Of a stretch of DNA of 64,000 bases, positions 37,067 through 45,594 are shown piece by piece. This DNA is from Mucilaginibacter phyllosphaerae (lineage in GTDB: Bacteria; Bacteroidota; Bacteroidia; Sphingobacteriales; Sphingobacteriaceae). A program made the position numbers and the translations under genes. Within the stretch, counting starts at the first letter, position 1. Each line of letters opens with the position of its first letter. The DNA is taken from assembly GCF_004378255.1 (NCBI RefSeq), contig NZ_SNQG01000002.1, forward strand, positions 372,001 through 436,000, read 5' to 3'. The notes under the pieces were generated by a model. The model was not told where the DNA came from. It did no database searches and saw only the letters and a list, made by a program, of their open reading frames with translations.

Positions 37067-37606
37067 ATGAAAAAAACGCTTACCCTACTAAGCCTATTCT
37101 CCTTATTATCGCTCTCTACCTTTGCGCAAAATATCTTTACGGCCATTCAGGAAAATGATATCCCGGCTGTAAAATACCTGTTAGAAAAGGGCATCAATGT
37201 AAATGCTAAAAATGAGCAGGGCAATTCGCCTTTAATGGCAGCAGTAAAAAACGGCAGCGACCGTGCCGTGTTGTTGCTATTGCAAAGAAACCCGGATGTT
37301 GATACGAAAGATAAAGCGGGCAATACTGCGCTGATATTAGCGGCAGCTGTAAAAAACACCCGCATTACAGATCTTTTATTAACCCATTATCCAAAGCTTG
37401 ATGTAAAGAACAGCGCCGGTACAACAGCGCTGATAACCGCCATACAAGCCGGTAATACCGAAACGGCCTTAATCCTGTTAAGAAATGGTGCCGATGCCAA
37501 AGCAAAAGATGGCCGGCGCAAAACGGCTATTGATTATGCAACAGGTATAAACAATGCCGAACTGATTACCCTGCTGAACAGCAATGTTACTGCCGCTGTG
37601 CAGTAA
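37067..37606 (+). CDS. Exported ankyrin-repeat protein
   Basis: 179 aa. Signal peptide (1-20, TFAQ) followed by four to five ankyrin repeats of about 33 residues, with the TALILAA, NSPLMAAVKNG and TALITAIQAGN cores and GADAKAKDGRRKTAIDYA near the end. Ankyrin repeats bind other proteins; a periplasmic ankyrin protein of this size may protect or tether an enzyme, like the ankyrin partners of periplasmic catalases. No partner lies adjacent. A terminator follows. Confidence 0.9.
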   Translation: MKKTLTLLSLFSLLSLSTFAQNIFTAIQENDIPAVKYLLEKGINVNAKNEQGNSPLMAAVKNGSDRAVLLLLQRNPDVDTKDKAGNTALILAAAVKNTRITDLLLTHYPKLDVKNSAGTTALITAIQAGNTETALILLRNGADAKAKDGRRKTAIDYATGINNAELITLLNSNVTAAVQ

Positions 37607-37640
37607 ATAAATAGCCCTAATCCCTACTTATATAAATTAG

Positions 37641-37676
37641 AACGGCCTTGCAATTGCAAGGTCGTTTGTTTTTTTA
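37641..37676 (+). terminator. Intrinsic terminator after the ankyrin gene
   Basis: AACGGCCTTG-CAATTG-CAAGGTCGTT forms a 10-bp stem with one G-T pair, followed by TGTTTTTTT. Confidence 0.82.
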
Positions 37677-37741
37677 CACAATTGGCCGCCTTGTAATTAT
37701 ATTGTAATTTAGCTAACCGGTAATTGCAGCCGGCGCGTTAA

Positions 37742-38776
37742 ATGTATAACAATAAGTTACCTACCATTAAAGAAATAGCCAGGCGGCTTAATGTATCGGC
37801 ATCCACGGTATCCCGTGCGCTGCATCATCATCCCAGCATTGGTTTGGTAACTACCATGCGGGTGCATAAAGTGGCCCAGGAGCTGGGTTATGAGGCCAAT
37901 AAAACGGCCATCTATTTTAAAGAGCGTAAAACCTATACAATTGGCGTTATTATCCCCGATCTGTCCGAACCATTTTTTTCATCGGCCTTAACCGGGATAG
38001 AAGATGCGGCCGAAGCCAGCAATTATAACGTCATCATCGGGCAATCGCTTGATAATTTTGAGCGCGAGAAGAAGATCGTAGAGAATATGAAGAACCACCG
38101 TGTAGACGGTGTGCTGGTATCGCTCACCAAAGAAACATCCACCTACGCGCATTTCGACAGCCTGAAAAAATACAATATCCCCGTTGTTTTTTTTGACCGC
38201 GTGCCTAACCGGCAGGATATTAATTATGTAGCCTGTAACCTGGTATCGGGCATGCTGCAGGCTATTACCAAACTGGTAAACATGGGGCATAGCCGCATTG
38301 GTTTAATTAACGGGCCTGCAAAACTGGCCGCTACCCTGCAACGGCTGGAAATTTATATCCAATGCCTTAAGCAGCATCATTTGCCGTTAAACCAGGATAT
38401 CATTGTATCTACAACACTGGCCAAGGCCGATAACCGCAAGGCGATAGATCAGCTTCTGTCTTTGAACGAGCCGCCTGCTGCAGTCATTGTATTTAATGAT
38501 TATGTTTTGCTGGATTGCATTGCAGCGGTTAAGGCGGCGGGCCTGGTGGTGAATAAGGATATCAGCTTTATCAGTTTTGCCAACCTGCCCATCTGGGAGT
38601 ATATGGAGAGCGTGCCCCTGGCGTCGATAGAGCAATTTGCCGGCAGGCAATCATCTATGGCGGCTGGCTTTTTGCTGCAGCTTATCAACAGCGCAGCCAC
38701 GCCCAACGTAACAGAGCCCCCCTTTTTGCAGCACATTATCGATTCGGAGATGATAGATTACACCATTGCCGGATAG
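37742..38776 (+). CDS. LacI-family transcriptional repressor of the GalNAc operon
   Basis: 344 aa. The helix-turn-helix is at the N-terminus (TIKEIARRLNVSASTVSRAL, about 8-27) with the hinge-helix region after it; the remainder is a periplasmic-binding-protein-like sugar sensor (IGVIIPDLSEPFFSSALTGIEDAA, VVFFDRV, FNDYVLLDCI). Two identical CGCAAACGTTTGCG palindromes, the A-AACGTT-T type favoured by LacI proteins, lie 33 bases after its stop in front of a co-directional kinase/GH109 operon. It is therefore the probable local regulator, with an amino-sugar or its phosphate as effector. Confidence 0.94.
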   Translation: MYNNKLPTIKEIARRLNVSASTVSRALHHHPSIGLVTTMRVHKVAQELGYEANKTAIYFKERKTYTIGVIIPDLSEPFFSSALTGIEDAAEASNYNVIIGQSLDNFEREKKIVENMKNHRVDGVLVSLTKETSTYAHFDSLKKYNIPVVFFDRVPNRQDINYVACNLVSGMLQAITKLVNMGHSRIGLINGPAKLAATLQRLEIYIQCLKQHHLPLNQDIIVSTTLAKADNRKAIDQLLSLNEPPAAVIVFNDYVLLDCIAAVKAAGLVVNKDISFISFANLPIWEYMESVPLASIEQFAGRQSSMAAGFLLQLINSAATPNVTEPPFLQHIIDSEMIDYTIAG

Positions 38777-38808
38777 TTTACCAGTAAGTTATCCCATCAT
38801 AAAAAATA

Positions 38809-38845
38809 GCGCAAACGTTTGCGTGCCTTGCGCAAACGTTTGCGC
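38809..38845 (+). promoter_or_regulatory. Tandem LacI-type operators
   Basis: CGCAAACGTTTGCG occurs at 38810-38823 and 38831-38844, both perfect palindromes; the second extends to a 16-bp palindrome with its flanking G and C. Centres are 21 bases apart, two helical turns, so two repressor dimers would sit on the same face. A TATTTG-like -7 region follows at 38858-38865. Confidence 0.8.
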
Positions 38846-38986
38846 TACGTTATTTTTAATATTTGCCTGGTTAGCCTTTCAGATAACCATAATTTTAAGG
38901 CACTTTTACAATAAGCACCCGGCTGTAACAGGTATTTACCGGCGCCGGTGCATTAAATAATACATCAAATTTTAACAATAACAGTA

Positions 38987-40111
38987 GTGCCAGGTATCGA
39001 TAACACAGCCGAAGTTGTATCGCATTTTAAATGTGCGGCAGATGCTAACTCGTGTAAAGCCTATGGGTCGGGGCATATCAATGATACTTTCCTGCTAAAA
39101 AATGTGTCAGCTGCTGGTCCGGATTATTTGTTGCAGCGCATCAACCATAACATATTTTCGGATGTAGAGCGGCTTACCGATAATATGCGCAGGGTAACCG
39201 AGCATCTTAAATATAAAATAAGGGAACATGGCACAGGCGACCCCCTAAAGGAGGTAATGACGCTGATCCCGACCGATAGCAACCGGTTTTTTTATCAGGA
39301 CAGCACCGGCGATTACTGGCGCATGTTTTACTTTTTAAGCGATACCAAAAGTTATGATGTGGTGCAAACCCCCAAGCAGGCTTATGAAGGGGGCAAGGCT
39401 TTCGGCAAGTTTCAGTATATGCTGTCGGATATCCCGGCAGGGCAGCTATTTGAGGTGATCCCCGATTTTCACAACATCCAGAAACGCTTACAGTATTTAA
39501 CTGAAGCGGTTAGCAAAGATACCTGCAAACGCGTGCAGTATGTAAGCGCTGAATTGCAGATGGTGGAAAAGTATGCAGAAGACATGCAATATTTTCAGCA
39601 GCCGGGGCAGGCAGCAGTATTGCCCAAACGGGTTATCCATAACGATACCAAGTTTAACAATGTATTGCTGAACAGTAACGACGAAGCCCAATGCGTGATA
39701 GACCTGGAAACGGTAATGGATGGTTATGTAGCCTATGATTTTGGGGATGCTATCCGTACCATCATCAATACCACAACCGAGGACGAGGCTGATCTGAGCA
39801 GGATAAAGCTGAATATGCCGCTGTTTAATGCCTATGTACAGGGCTACTTTAAAGAAGCTTCAAAATTCCTGACGGATACGGAGGTGAATTCATTGATGAA
39901 AGGCGCCTTATTGCTGCCCTACATGCAGGCCGTACGTTTTTTAACAGATCATATTAACGGCGATATCTACTTTAAAATAAAGTTTGAAGGCCACAACCTG
40001 CAGCGCGCAAGGGCACAATTACGGCTGATGCAAATGCTGGATGCAAATGCCGGTGCCATGCACCAAATAATAGTAAACGAGATGAACAGCTATAAAACAG
40101 CAAAATATTAA
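38987..40111 (+). CDS. Phosphotransferase (APH fold), N-acetylhexosamine 1-kinase-like
   Basis: 374 aa from a GTG start; no better ATG is available upstream. The aminoglycoside-phosphotransferase fold is evident: GSGHINDTFLL (nucleotide loop), VIHNDTKFNNVLL (catalytic loop, Asp of HND) and VIDLETVMDGYVAYDFGDAIR (metal-binding Asp). This combination and length fit NahK-type kinases that make GalNAc/GlcNAc 1-phosphate. The stop shares a base with the next start (TAATG). With a GH109 enzyme in the same operon, phosphorylation of released GalNAc is the best reading; other hexosamines or choline-like substrates cannot be excluded. Confidence 0.85.
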   Translation: MPGIDNTAEVVSHFKCAADANSCKAYGSGHINDTFLLKNVSAAGPDYLLQRINHNIFSDVERLTDNMRRVTEHLKYKIREHGTGDPLKEVMTLIPTDSNRFFYQDSTGDYWRMFYFLSDTKSYDVVQTPKQAYEGGKAFGKFQYMLSDIPAGQLFEVIPDFHNIQKRLQYLTEAVSKDTCKRVQYVSAELQMVEKYAEDMQYFQQPGQAAVLPKRVIHNDTKFNNVLLNSNDEAQCVIDLETVMDGYVAYDFGDAIRTIINTTTEDEADLSRIKLNMPLFNAYVQGYFKEASKFLTDTEVNSLMKGALLLPYMQAVRFLTDHINGDIYFKIKFEGHNLQRARAQLRLMQMLDANAGAMHQIIVNEMNSYKTAKY

Positions 40112-40806
40112 TGGATGCAGCAATGGATATAAGCATACCTTATCTGGCCAGTTTTAAGGAGCTGACCACTATAGCAGATATTGCTGAAGCGCTAAACGGC
40201 CATTTGCCACAGCATTTGCAATATGCACCCTGGGCTAAGGATACCGCGCAGCCATTGGTATCGTTTGTAATAGCTTATGATGCTGATGCTATCTATCTTA
40301 AATATGATGTAACCGAGGAGAACATAAAGGCCGCATACAGCAATATTAACGACCCGGTGTATCAAGACAGCTGTGTTGAATTTTTTATTGCGTTTGGTAA
40401 CGATGCCTGCTATTACAACCTGGAGTTTAATTGCATAGGTACCTGCCGGGTACAATACGGCCAACACAAAACCGGGCGTACTTTTTTACCGGTAAGCTTG
40501 CTGAAAACCATTAAATACCAAACGCTGATTAAAAGTAACGATACCGGCAGCATACATTGGCAACTTACTTTATGCATCCCGCTGAAGGTTTTTAAGTATC
40601 ATACGGGGTTGGTATTTGCCGGGAGCAGCGCCAGGGTTAACTTTTTTAAATGCGGCGACAGCCTGCCCAATCCGCACTTTTTATGCTGGAACAATATAGC
40701 AGCCCCAACACCCGAGTTTCACCTGAGCGGTTTTTTTAAAGAGGTAACCTTTAGTCCGCAGGTTAACGGTGCAATCACTAAAACAGAACAATTATATCAT
40801 CAATAA
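40111..40806 (+). CDS. CBM9-like carbohydrate-binding protein
   Basis: 231 aa, no signal peptide seen. The text PLVSFVIAYDADAIYLKYDVTEENIKAAY...VYQDSCVEFFIAF matches the family 9 carbohydrate-binding-like fold, in which YQDSCVEFFI is the typical D-x-x-E-x-F/I strand; a C-terminal PNPHFLCWNNI...PEFHLSGFF block closes it. Free-standing copies are common in Bacteroidota sugar operons, but their role is unclear. It is translationally coupled to the kinase and 15 bases before the GH109 gene. Confidence 0.8.
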   Translation: MDAAMDISIPYLASFKELTTIADIAEALNGHLPQHLQYAPWAKDTAQPLVSFVIAYDADAIYLKYDVTEENIKAAYSNINDPVYQDSCVEFFIAFGNDACYYNLEFNCIGTCRVQYGQHKTGRTFLPVSLLKTIKYQTLIKSNDTGSIHWQLTLCIPLKVFKYHTGLVFAGSSARVNFFKCGDSLPNPHFLCWNNIAAPTPEFHLSGFFKEVTFSPQVNGAITKTEQLYHQ

Positions 40807-40821
40807 ATAAAACTAAAAATT

Positions 40822-42171
40822 ATGGATCGCAGACAATTTGTTACAAATACGGCTATCGGATTGGCAGGTTTAACAATTTTGCCCTCGGGCTTATTATTTG
40901 CAAAAAATGCAGACAAAGTGCGGCTGGGCTATATAGGTGTAGGCCTGCGCGGCCGTAACCATATAGGCGAGGGTTTGCTTCGCGATGATGTAGAGATCGT
41001 AGCAATTTGCGACATTCAGGAGAGCTCGCTGAAGTTTTGCCGCGAACTATTTGTAAAGGCAAAGAAGAAACTGCCTGTTGAATACACCGGCGGCCTGGAT
41101 GCCTATAAAAAACTGCTCGACCGTAAGGATATTGACGGGGTAATTATTGCTACCCCCTGGCAGTTTCATAAAGACCAGGCCATAGCGGCCATGCGCGCCG
41201 GTAAATATGTTGGCTGCGAGGTTATTGCGGGTATCACCGAGAAGGATCACTGGGATATTCTGAAGGTATATGAAGAAACCAAAGTACCTTACATGACGCT
41301 GGAGAATGTTTGTTACCGCCGCGATGTGATGGCAGCCTTAAACATGGTACGCCAGAACCTGTTTGGCGAACTGATACACCTGGAAGGCGGTTATCAGCAT
41401 GATCTGCGCGGTATATTTTTTAATGATGGTAAAAGCTTTTATGGCAAAGGCGGCGAGTATGGCCCCAATACTATGGGCGAATCGCAATGGCGCACGCAGT
41501 GGAATATTGACCGCGACGGTGATATATACCCAACACACGGTGCCGGCCCGGTAATGAACTATATTGATATTAACCGCGGTAACCGTTTTACCAACCTGGT
41601 ATCGTTCTCCTCCAAATCGCGCGGGTTGAATGCTTATATCGACAAGGTATCACCGGGGAATAAAAACTCGAAAATTAAATTTAAGAATGGCGATGTAACC
41701 ACCACTACATTGAGTTGTGCCAATGGCGAAACCGTTACCTTAAGCCATGATACCCACTTGCCAAGGCCATATTCATTAGCTTTTAGGGTACAGGGCACCG
41801 AGGGTATCTGGATGGATGTTGCCGATTCGGTATATATTGAGGGAAAATCTGCCAAATACGACCAGTGGGACAAAGCCAGCGTTTGGTTTGATAAATACGA
41901 CCACCCGCTTTGGAAAAAGTACGAAAAGTTTGCCGAAGGCGCAGGACACGGCGGTATGGACTGGTTTGTATTTAACGCTTTTGTGGAATCTGTAAAGCAG
42001 AAGAAACAAACCCCTATAGACATCTACGATTCGTTAACGATGAGTGTGATCACCCCGCTTTCAGAAAAATCTATAAAAGAAGGTAACGCCCCCCAGGCTT
42101 TCCCCGATTTTACAAAAGGTAAATGGAAGGAACGCAAAAACACCTTCGCTTTAGATGATAGCGGGTTTTAA
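40822..42171 (+). CDS. GH109 alpha-N-acetylgalactosaminidase-like Gfo/Idh/MocA enzyme
   Basis: 449 aa. A Tat-like signal (DRRQFVTNTAIGLAGL) precedes a Rossmann fold (GYIGVGLRGRNHIGEG). Family 109 features: CEVIAGIT region, GEYGPNTMGESQWRTQWNIDRDGDIYPTHGAGPV and DINRGNRFTNLVSFSSKSRGL; the YPTHG His and the Tyr before it are the residues implicated in the NAD-dependent glycosidase chemistry of the group. It should remove terminal alpha-GalNAc (blood-group A type or mucin O-glycans) in the periplasm. Third gene of the LacI-controlled operon. Specificity for GalNAc is inferred from family. Confidence 0.9.
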   Translation: MDRRQFVTNTAIGLAGLTILPSGLLFAKNADKVRLGYIGVGLRGRNHIGEGLLRDDVEIVAICDIQESSLKFCRELFVKAKKKLPVEYTGGLDAYKKLLDRKDIDGVIIATPWQFHKDQAIAAMRAGKYVGCEVIAGITEKDHWDILKVYEETKVPYMTLENVCYRRDVMAALNMVRQNLFGELIHLEGGYQHDLRGIFFNDGKSFYGKGGEYGPNTMGESQWRTQWNIDRDGDIYPTHGAGPVMNYIDINRGNRFTNLVSFSSKSRGLNAYIDKVSPGNKNSKIKFKNGDVTTTTLSCANGETVTLSHDTHLPRPYSLAFRVQGTEGIWMDVADSVYIEGKSAKYDQWDKASVWFDKYDHPLWKKYEKFAEGAGHGGMDWFVFNAFVESVKQKKQTPIDIYDSLTMSVITPLSEKSIKEGNAPQAFPDFTKGKWKERKNTFALDDSGF

Positions 42172-42224
42172 ATAAGCGTTTTTGCACCGCAAATCTTAAT
42201 CAGATCCCCCCTTTTATAATTGCA

Positions 42225-42257
42225 AAGCGGATAACCGAAAGGTTGTCCGCTTTTTTT
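42225..42257 (+). terminator. Intrinsic terminator after the GH109 gene
   Basis: AAGCGGATAACC-GAAA-GGTTGTCCGCTT, a 12-bp stem with one wobble pair and a GAAA tetraloop, runs into seven T. Confidence 0.9.
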
Positions 42258-42312
42258 GCATGCTGTTTGGTAAACCATTTGCTTATGTTAAAGCTATGCT
42301 GCAGCATTAAAG

Positions 42313-42777
42313 CTATTTTATTTTTACATAAGTTTCGATGATCTCGTGATTGATGTTCAGGCTATCAATTTTTTCGATGCCTTTTTGTATCAGCGTATCA
42401 TGCTTAAACTGAACGGTGAAAACAAAATCGCGTCCTTCCCATTCACGGGCATTTAAGTAAGCCAGGTGTTCGGTATATTTATCGCCTTTCAAATCATAGG
42501 TGCCGCCGCCTGCGGTGTATGCGGCATTTTTACCCTTCCCTTTACTCAGGTCGTGCCGCATAAAGGCAAAATGGGTGTCATTTAAAATTTTCAGCATTTC
42601 CTGGTTAGGCACCGGGTAATCTTTAATGGTATCACCTTTAGTTATGGTTACGGCAGATACCAGTTTCCAGGTGCCTGTTATAGGCGTAAGCGGTACTTCG
42701 GCCACATTATCCGTTGGTTTGGTTTGGCAGGCTGCCAGGGCTAATGCCGAGAGAGCAAACATTGCGGTACGTTTCAT
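42313..42777 (-). CDS. Lipocalin-like lipoprotein
   Basis: 154 aa. Lipoprotein signal with LAAC at residue 17. The body begins ITGTWKLVSAVTI, the G-x-W opening of lipocalin-like (and DUF4488-type) proteins in Bacteroidota, and continues with short beta-strands (TYDLKGDKYTEHLAYL, GRDFVFTVQFKHDTLIQKG, HEIIETYVKIK). It probably forms a small periplasm- or surface-anchored barrel binding a hydrophobic ligand. It stands divergent from the DUF72 gene. Function unknown. Confidence 0.8.
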   Translation of the reverse strand: MKRTAMFALSALALAACQTKPTDNVAEVPLTPITGTWKLVSAVTITKGDTIKDYPVPNQEMLKILNDTHFAFMRHDLSKGKGKNAAYTAGGGTYDLKGDKYTEHLAYLNAREWEGRDFVFTVQFKHDTLIQKGIEKIDSLNINHEIIETYVKIK

Positions 42778-42867
42778 GCGTGTGAGATATGTTTAGATGC
42801 TTTACAGGATTAATTAAACGCTAATATAAGCGCAACAATAGTAAATGCAAGCGTGTTAAACTGTAGT

Positions 42868-43617
42868 ATGCAAAACAGCAAGCAAAATTTTTATTCGGGC
42901 ACAAGCGGGCTGGTATTGCCGGTGCCCAATAAATCATTATATCCGCCCGAGTTTCAGGATAAATCAAGGTTAACTTATTACGGCTCGTTGTTTAACACCA
43001 TCGAGATCAATAGTTCGTTTTACAAACTCCCGCAGGCATCTACCGTAAAAAAATGGACCAATGAAGTGCCTGAGTGTTTTAAATTCACTTATAAGCTTTG
43101 GCGCGACATTACGCATAACAAACAGTTATTGTTTAAAACCGAAGATGTTGACCGCTTTATGCAGGTGATAGATGCCGCAGGCGATAAAAAGGGTAGCCTG
43201 CTGATACAGTTTCCGGGGAGCAATGAGGTATCCAACATCCGGCAGTTAGAGAAACTGTTGATTAACATTAAGGATACGCAGTTGAGTGGTTGGGATATCG
43301 CTGTAGAATTTAGGAACAGCAGCTGGTATAAACACGAAGTTTACGAACTGCTGGATAATTACCAAGCAGGAATGGTGATACAGGATATGCCTAAATCACT
43401 TACACCGATGGTTGATATGGCAACCAATTTTATTTACCTGCGTTTCCATGGCCCCAATGGCGGTTATCGCGGCAGCTACACCGATGCTTTTTTATATGAA
43501 TATGCCCAATACATTCAGGAATGGCTGGCAGATGGTAAGCGTGTGTATGCTTATTTTAACAATACCATGGGCGATGCCGTAAATAATTTGATGACTTTAA
43601 ACAGCTATGTACTTTAG
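42868..43617 (+). CDS. DUF72 (YecE-like) protein
   Basis: I prefer ATG 42868 over the upstream GTG 42853; this gives 249 aa. The family is clear from YSGTSGLVLP, YYGSLFNTIEINSSFYKLP, VPECFKFTYKLWRDITHNKQL, LLIQFPGS, AVEFRNSSWY and YLRFHGPNGGYRGSYTD. DUF72 is a TIM-barrel family with conserved His/Arg in RFHG and Asn in the last strand (YFNNTMGDAVNN). The biochemical role is not established. Monocistronic, between a divergent lipocalin gene and an EEP-family gene. Confidence 0.9.
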   Translation: MQNSKQNFYSGTSGLVLPVPNKSLYPPEFQDKSRLTYYGSLFNTIEINSSFYKLPQASTVKKWTNEVPECFKFTYKLWRDITHNKQLLFKTEDVDRFMQVIDAAGDKKGSLLIQFPGSNEVSNIRQLEKLLINIKDTQLSGWDIAVEFRNSSWYKHEVYELLDNYQAGMVIQDMPKSLTPMVDMATNFIYLRFHGPNGGYRGSYTDAFLYEYAQYIQEWLADGKRVYAYFNNTMGDAVNNLMTLNSYVL

Positions 43618-43684
43618 ATAAGTATATTTTAAAACTTATCCGGTACAACTTGGTTACAATTTGGGCACTAACCTTTTCGCTGCA

Positions 43685-44731
43685 ATGAACGTTTTTTTAG
43701 CTGTTATTTCTATACTTCTGCTCGTTTTCTCTGTGCTTTCTTTGATCAGGCACGATTACTGGACATTCCGGGTGTTTGATTATCCCCGCATCCAAAAGTT
43801 TGTAGCGTCGGTAATTTGCCTGTTGCTGCTGCTTGTGTTTTTCGACAGGCAAAGCATTCTGTTTTGGGTGCTTACACTTGGCATGGCTGCCAATGTGGTG
43901 TTTTTGTTCTGCTTAATTGCGCCCTTTACCTTTTTAGGCAAAAAGCAGGTTTTAAAAGCAAGCAGGCACATTGCAGAGCAAAGCCTGAGTGTTATGATAG
44001 CCAATGTTTATCAGGATAACACCAATTCGGCAGGCTGCCTTAAGGTGATCTATAAAACCAATCCGGATATTGTATTACTGCTGGAAACCAACAACCGCTG
44101 GTATATTGATACCGCCGAATTGCAGCAGCATTATCCGCATTTTGTAAAGGTACCGTTAGAAAACACTTACGGTATGCTGCTTTACTCTAAACTTAAGCTG
44201 GATGATACACAGGTAAAATACCTGATAGAAGAAGATATCCCATCCATCCACACAAAAATTAACCTTAAAAATGGCATGCAGGTACAATTATTTGCCGTGC
44301 ATCCTACACCGCCTGTACCTAATGAAAACCCGCGGTCTACCGAGCGGGATAAGGAGCTTTTACTGGTTGCAGATATGGCCAAAGCCAGCACAATACCGGT
44401 TATTGTTATTGGCGACCTGAACGATGTAGCCTGGAGTTACACTACCGAACTTTTTTTAAAAATGAGCGGTTTGTTAGATCCGCGCAGGGGCAGGGGCTTC
44501 TTCAATTCTTTCCATGCGCATTATCCCATTATGCGCTTCCCCTTAGACCATGCCTTTATATCTACAGATTTTAAACTGAAAAAGATCAGGCGGCTGTCTA
44601 ATTTTAATTCAGACCATTTCCCGATTTTTATAAGCCTGCAATACGAAGAAAAGGCATCGCGCCAGCAGTTTTGTATGGAGGCCGATGCGAATGACAGGGA
44701 AGAGGCCGAAGAAAAAAAGGCTAAAATATAA
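43685..44731 (+). CDS. Membrane-anchored endonuclease/exonuclease/phosphatase family protein
   Basis: Start chosen at ATG 43685, where the first hydrophobic helix begins; 348 aa. Three N-terminal membrane helices (about 1-100) are followed by an EEP domain: VMIANVYQDNTN, PDIVLLLETNN (metal-binding Glu), FAVHPTPPVPNENPRSTERD, VIVIGDLNDVAWS (GDxND) and a C-terminal FNSDHFPIFISL (SDHxP). The usual catalytic residues are all present, so it should be an active phosphodiesterase or phosphatase facing the periplasm. Substrate could be DNA, a nucleotide or a phospholipid. The stop codon lies inside a terminator stem. Confidence 0.9.
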   Translation: MNVFLAVISILLLVFSVLSLIRHDYWTFRVFDYPRIQKFVASVICLLLLLVFFDRQSILFWVLTLGMAANVVFLFCLIAPFTFLGKKQVLKASRHIAEQSLSVMIANVYQDNTNSAGCLKVIYKTNPDIVLLLETNNRWYIDTAELQQHYPHFVKVPLENTYGMLLYSKLKLDDTQVKYLIEEDIPSIHTKINLKNGMQVQLFAVHPTPPVPNENPRSTERDKELLLVADMAKASTIPVIVIGDLNDVAWSYTTELFLKMSGLLDPRRGRGFFNSFHAHYPIMRFPLDHAFISTDFKLKKIRRLSNFNSDHFPIFISLQYEEKASRQQFCMEADANDREEAEEKKAKI

Positions 44732-44766
44732 TACAGCCGGCCGTTATGCATAAGGCCGGCTGTATT
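44730..44766. terminator. Bidirectional terminator between EEP and SDR genes
   Basis: AATACAGCCGGCC and GGCCGGCTGTATT form a perfect 13-bp stem with an 11-base loop; the EEP stop codon ends at its second base, and the convergent SDR gene ends 17 bases away. Confidence 0.8.
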
Positions 44767-44782
44767 TACCGATGATGTGAAT

Positions 44783-45523
44783 TTACCAGGGCAATTCCTG
44801 GCCCATGTGGATGAACCTGCCTGTAGGGCCATCTTCGCCCAATAAGGCGAGGGCCACGCTTGTTTTAGCGCCATCCGGAATTTCCATTTCGGCAGCTGCC
44901 GTACCCAGTTCTGTTTTAACCCAGCCCGGGTGTGCAGAATTTACCTTGATATTGGTACCGGCCAGTGCAAAGGCCAGGTGGTTGGTATAAATGTTTAATG
45001 CAGCTTTTGATGCATCGTAAGACAGGGTTTTAGCAGATGCGATAGGGCTTTCTGCCAGCGAGTGAATAGTTAACGAGCCTAATATGCTTGATAAATTTAC
45101 AATGCGCCCTGCATCACTCTTCCTGATGAGGGGCAGCAGCAAATTGGTAAGCGATACCAGGCTAAACAGGTTGGTATTGAATACATATTCAAATTCTTCC
45201 GGCTCGGTATCTAATGAGGTATTCGTAAAGCCTTCCCTGTTATTGGGGGTAACACCGGCATTATTGATCAGGATATCCAGCCTGCCAAATTTTTCCTCCA
45301 TATATTTTGCCACTGCTTTGCGGTCGTTGGCATCGGTTACTTCCAGTTTAACGCCATAGGCATCAATGCCATGTTCTTTTAAGCTGTCTGCAGCTTTATT
45401 TGCAGCTTCTATGCTGCGTGCAGTTAAAATTACAGTGATACCCTTTTCGCCTAATTGTTTAGCGGTTTCTAAGCCTAAGCCACGGTTAGCACCTGTTATC
45501 AGCGCTATTTTTTGATTTTTCAT
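44783..45523 (-). CDS. Short-chain dehydrogenase/reductase (SDR)
   Basis: 246 aa, classical SDR. TGANRGLG (NAD(P) binding) at 10-17, NNAG near 86-89, the catalytic Ser in NLSSILGS and YDASK (Tyr/Lys) near 169-173. Residues ARS after the second strand suggest NADPH preference. It reduces or oxidises an unknown carbonyl substrate; similar proteins protect against reactive aldehydes and quinones. The gene follows tetR by 71 bases, and the spacer holds a palindrome also present in front of tetR, so it is a likely target of that repressor. Confidence 0.94.
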   Translation of the reverse strand: MKNQKIALITGANRGLGLETAKQLGEKGITVILTARSIEAANKAADSLKEHGIDAYGVKLEVTDANDRKAVAKYMEEKFGRLDILINNAGVTPNNREGFTNTSLDTEPEEFEYVFNTNLFSLVSLTNLLLPLIRKSDAGRIVNLSSILGSLTIHSLAESPIASAKTLSYDASKAALNIYTNHLAFALAGTNIKVNSAHPGWVKTELGTAAAEMEIPDGAKTSVALALLGEDGPTGRFIHMGQELPW

Positions 45524-45555
45524 TGTTTTGTATTTGTTGTTTTTGTTTGTTTATT

Positions 45556-45573
45556 ATAGACCGTTCGGTCTAT
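45556..45573 (-). promoter_or_regulatory. TetR operator before the SDR gene
   Basis: ATAGACCG-TT-CGGTCTAT, a perfect palindrome around two central bases, 32 bases upstream of the SDR start. It resembles the NemR-type TAGACC-N4-GGTCTA box. Confidence 0.75.
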
Positions 45574-45594
45574 TTTATTTTATAAAAAAAGGCT

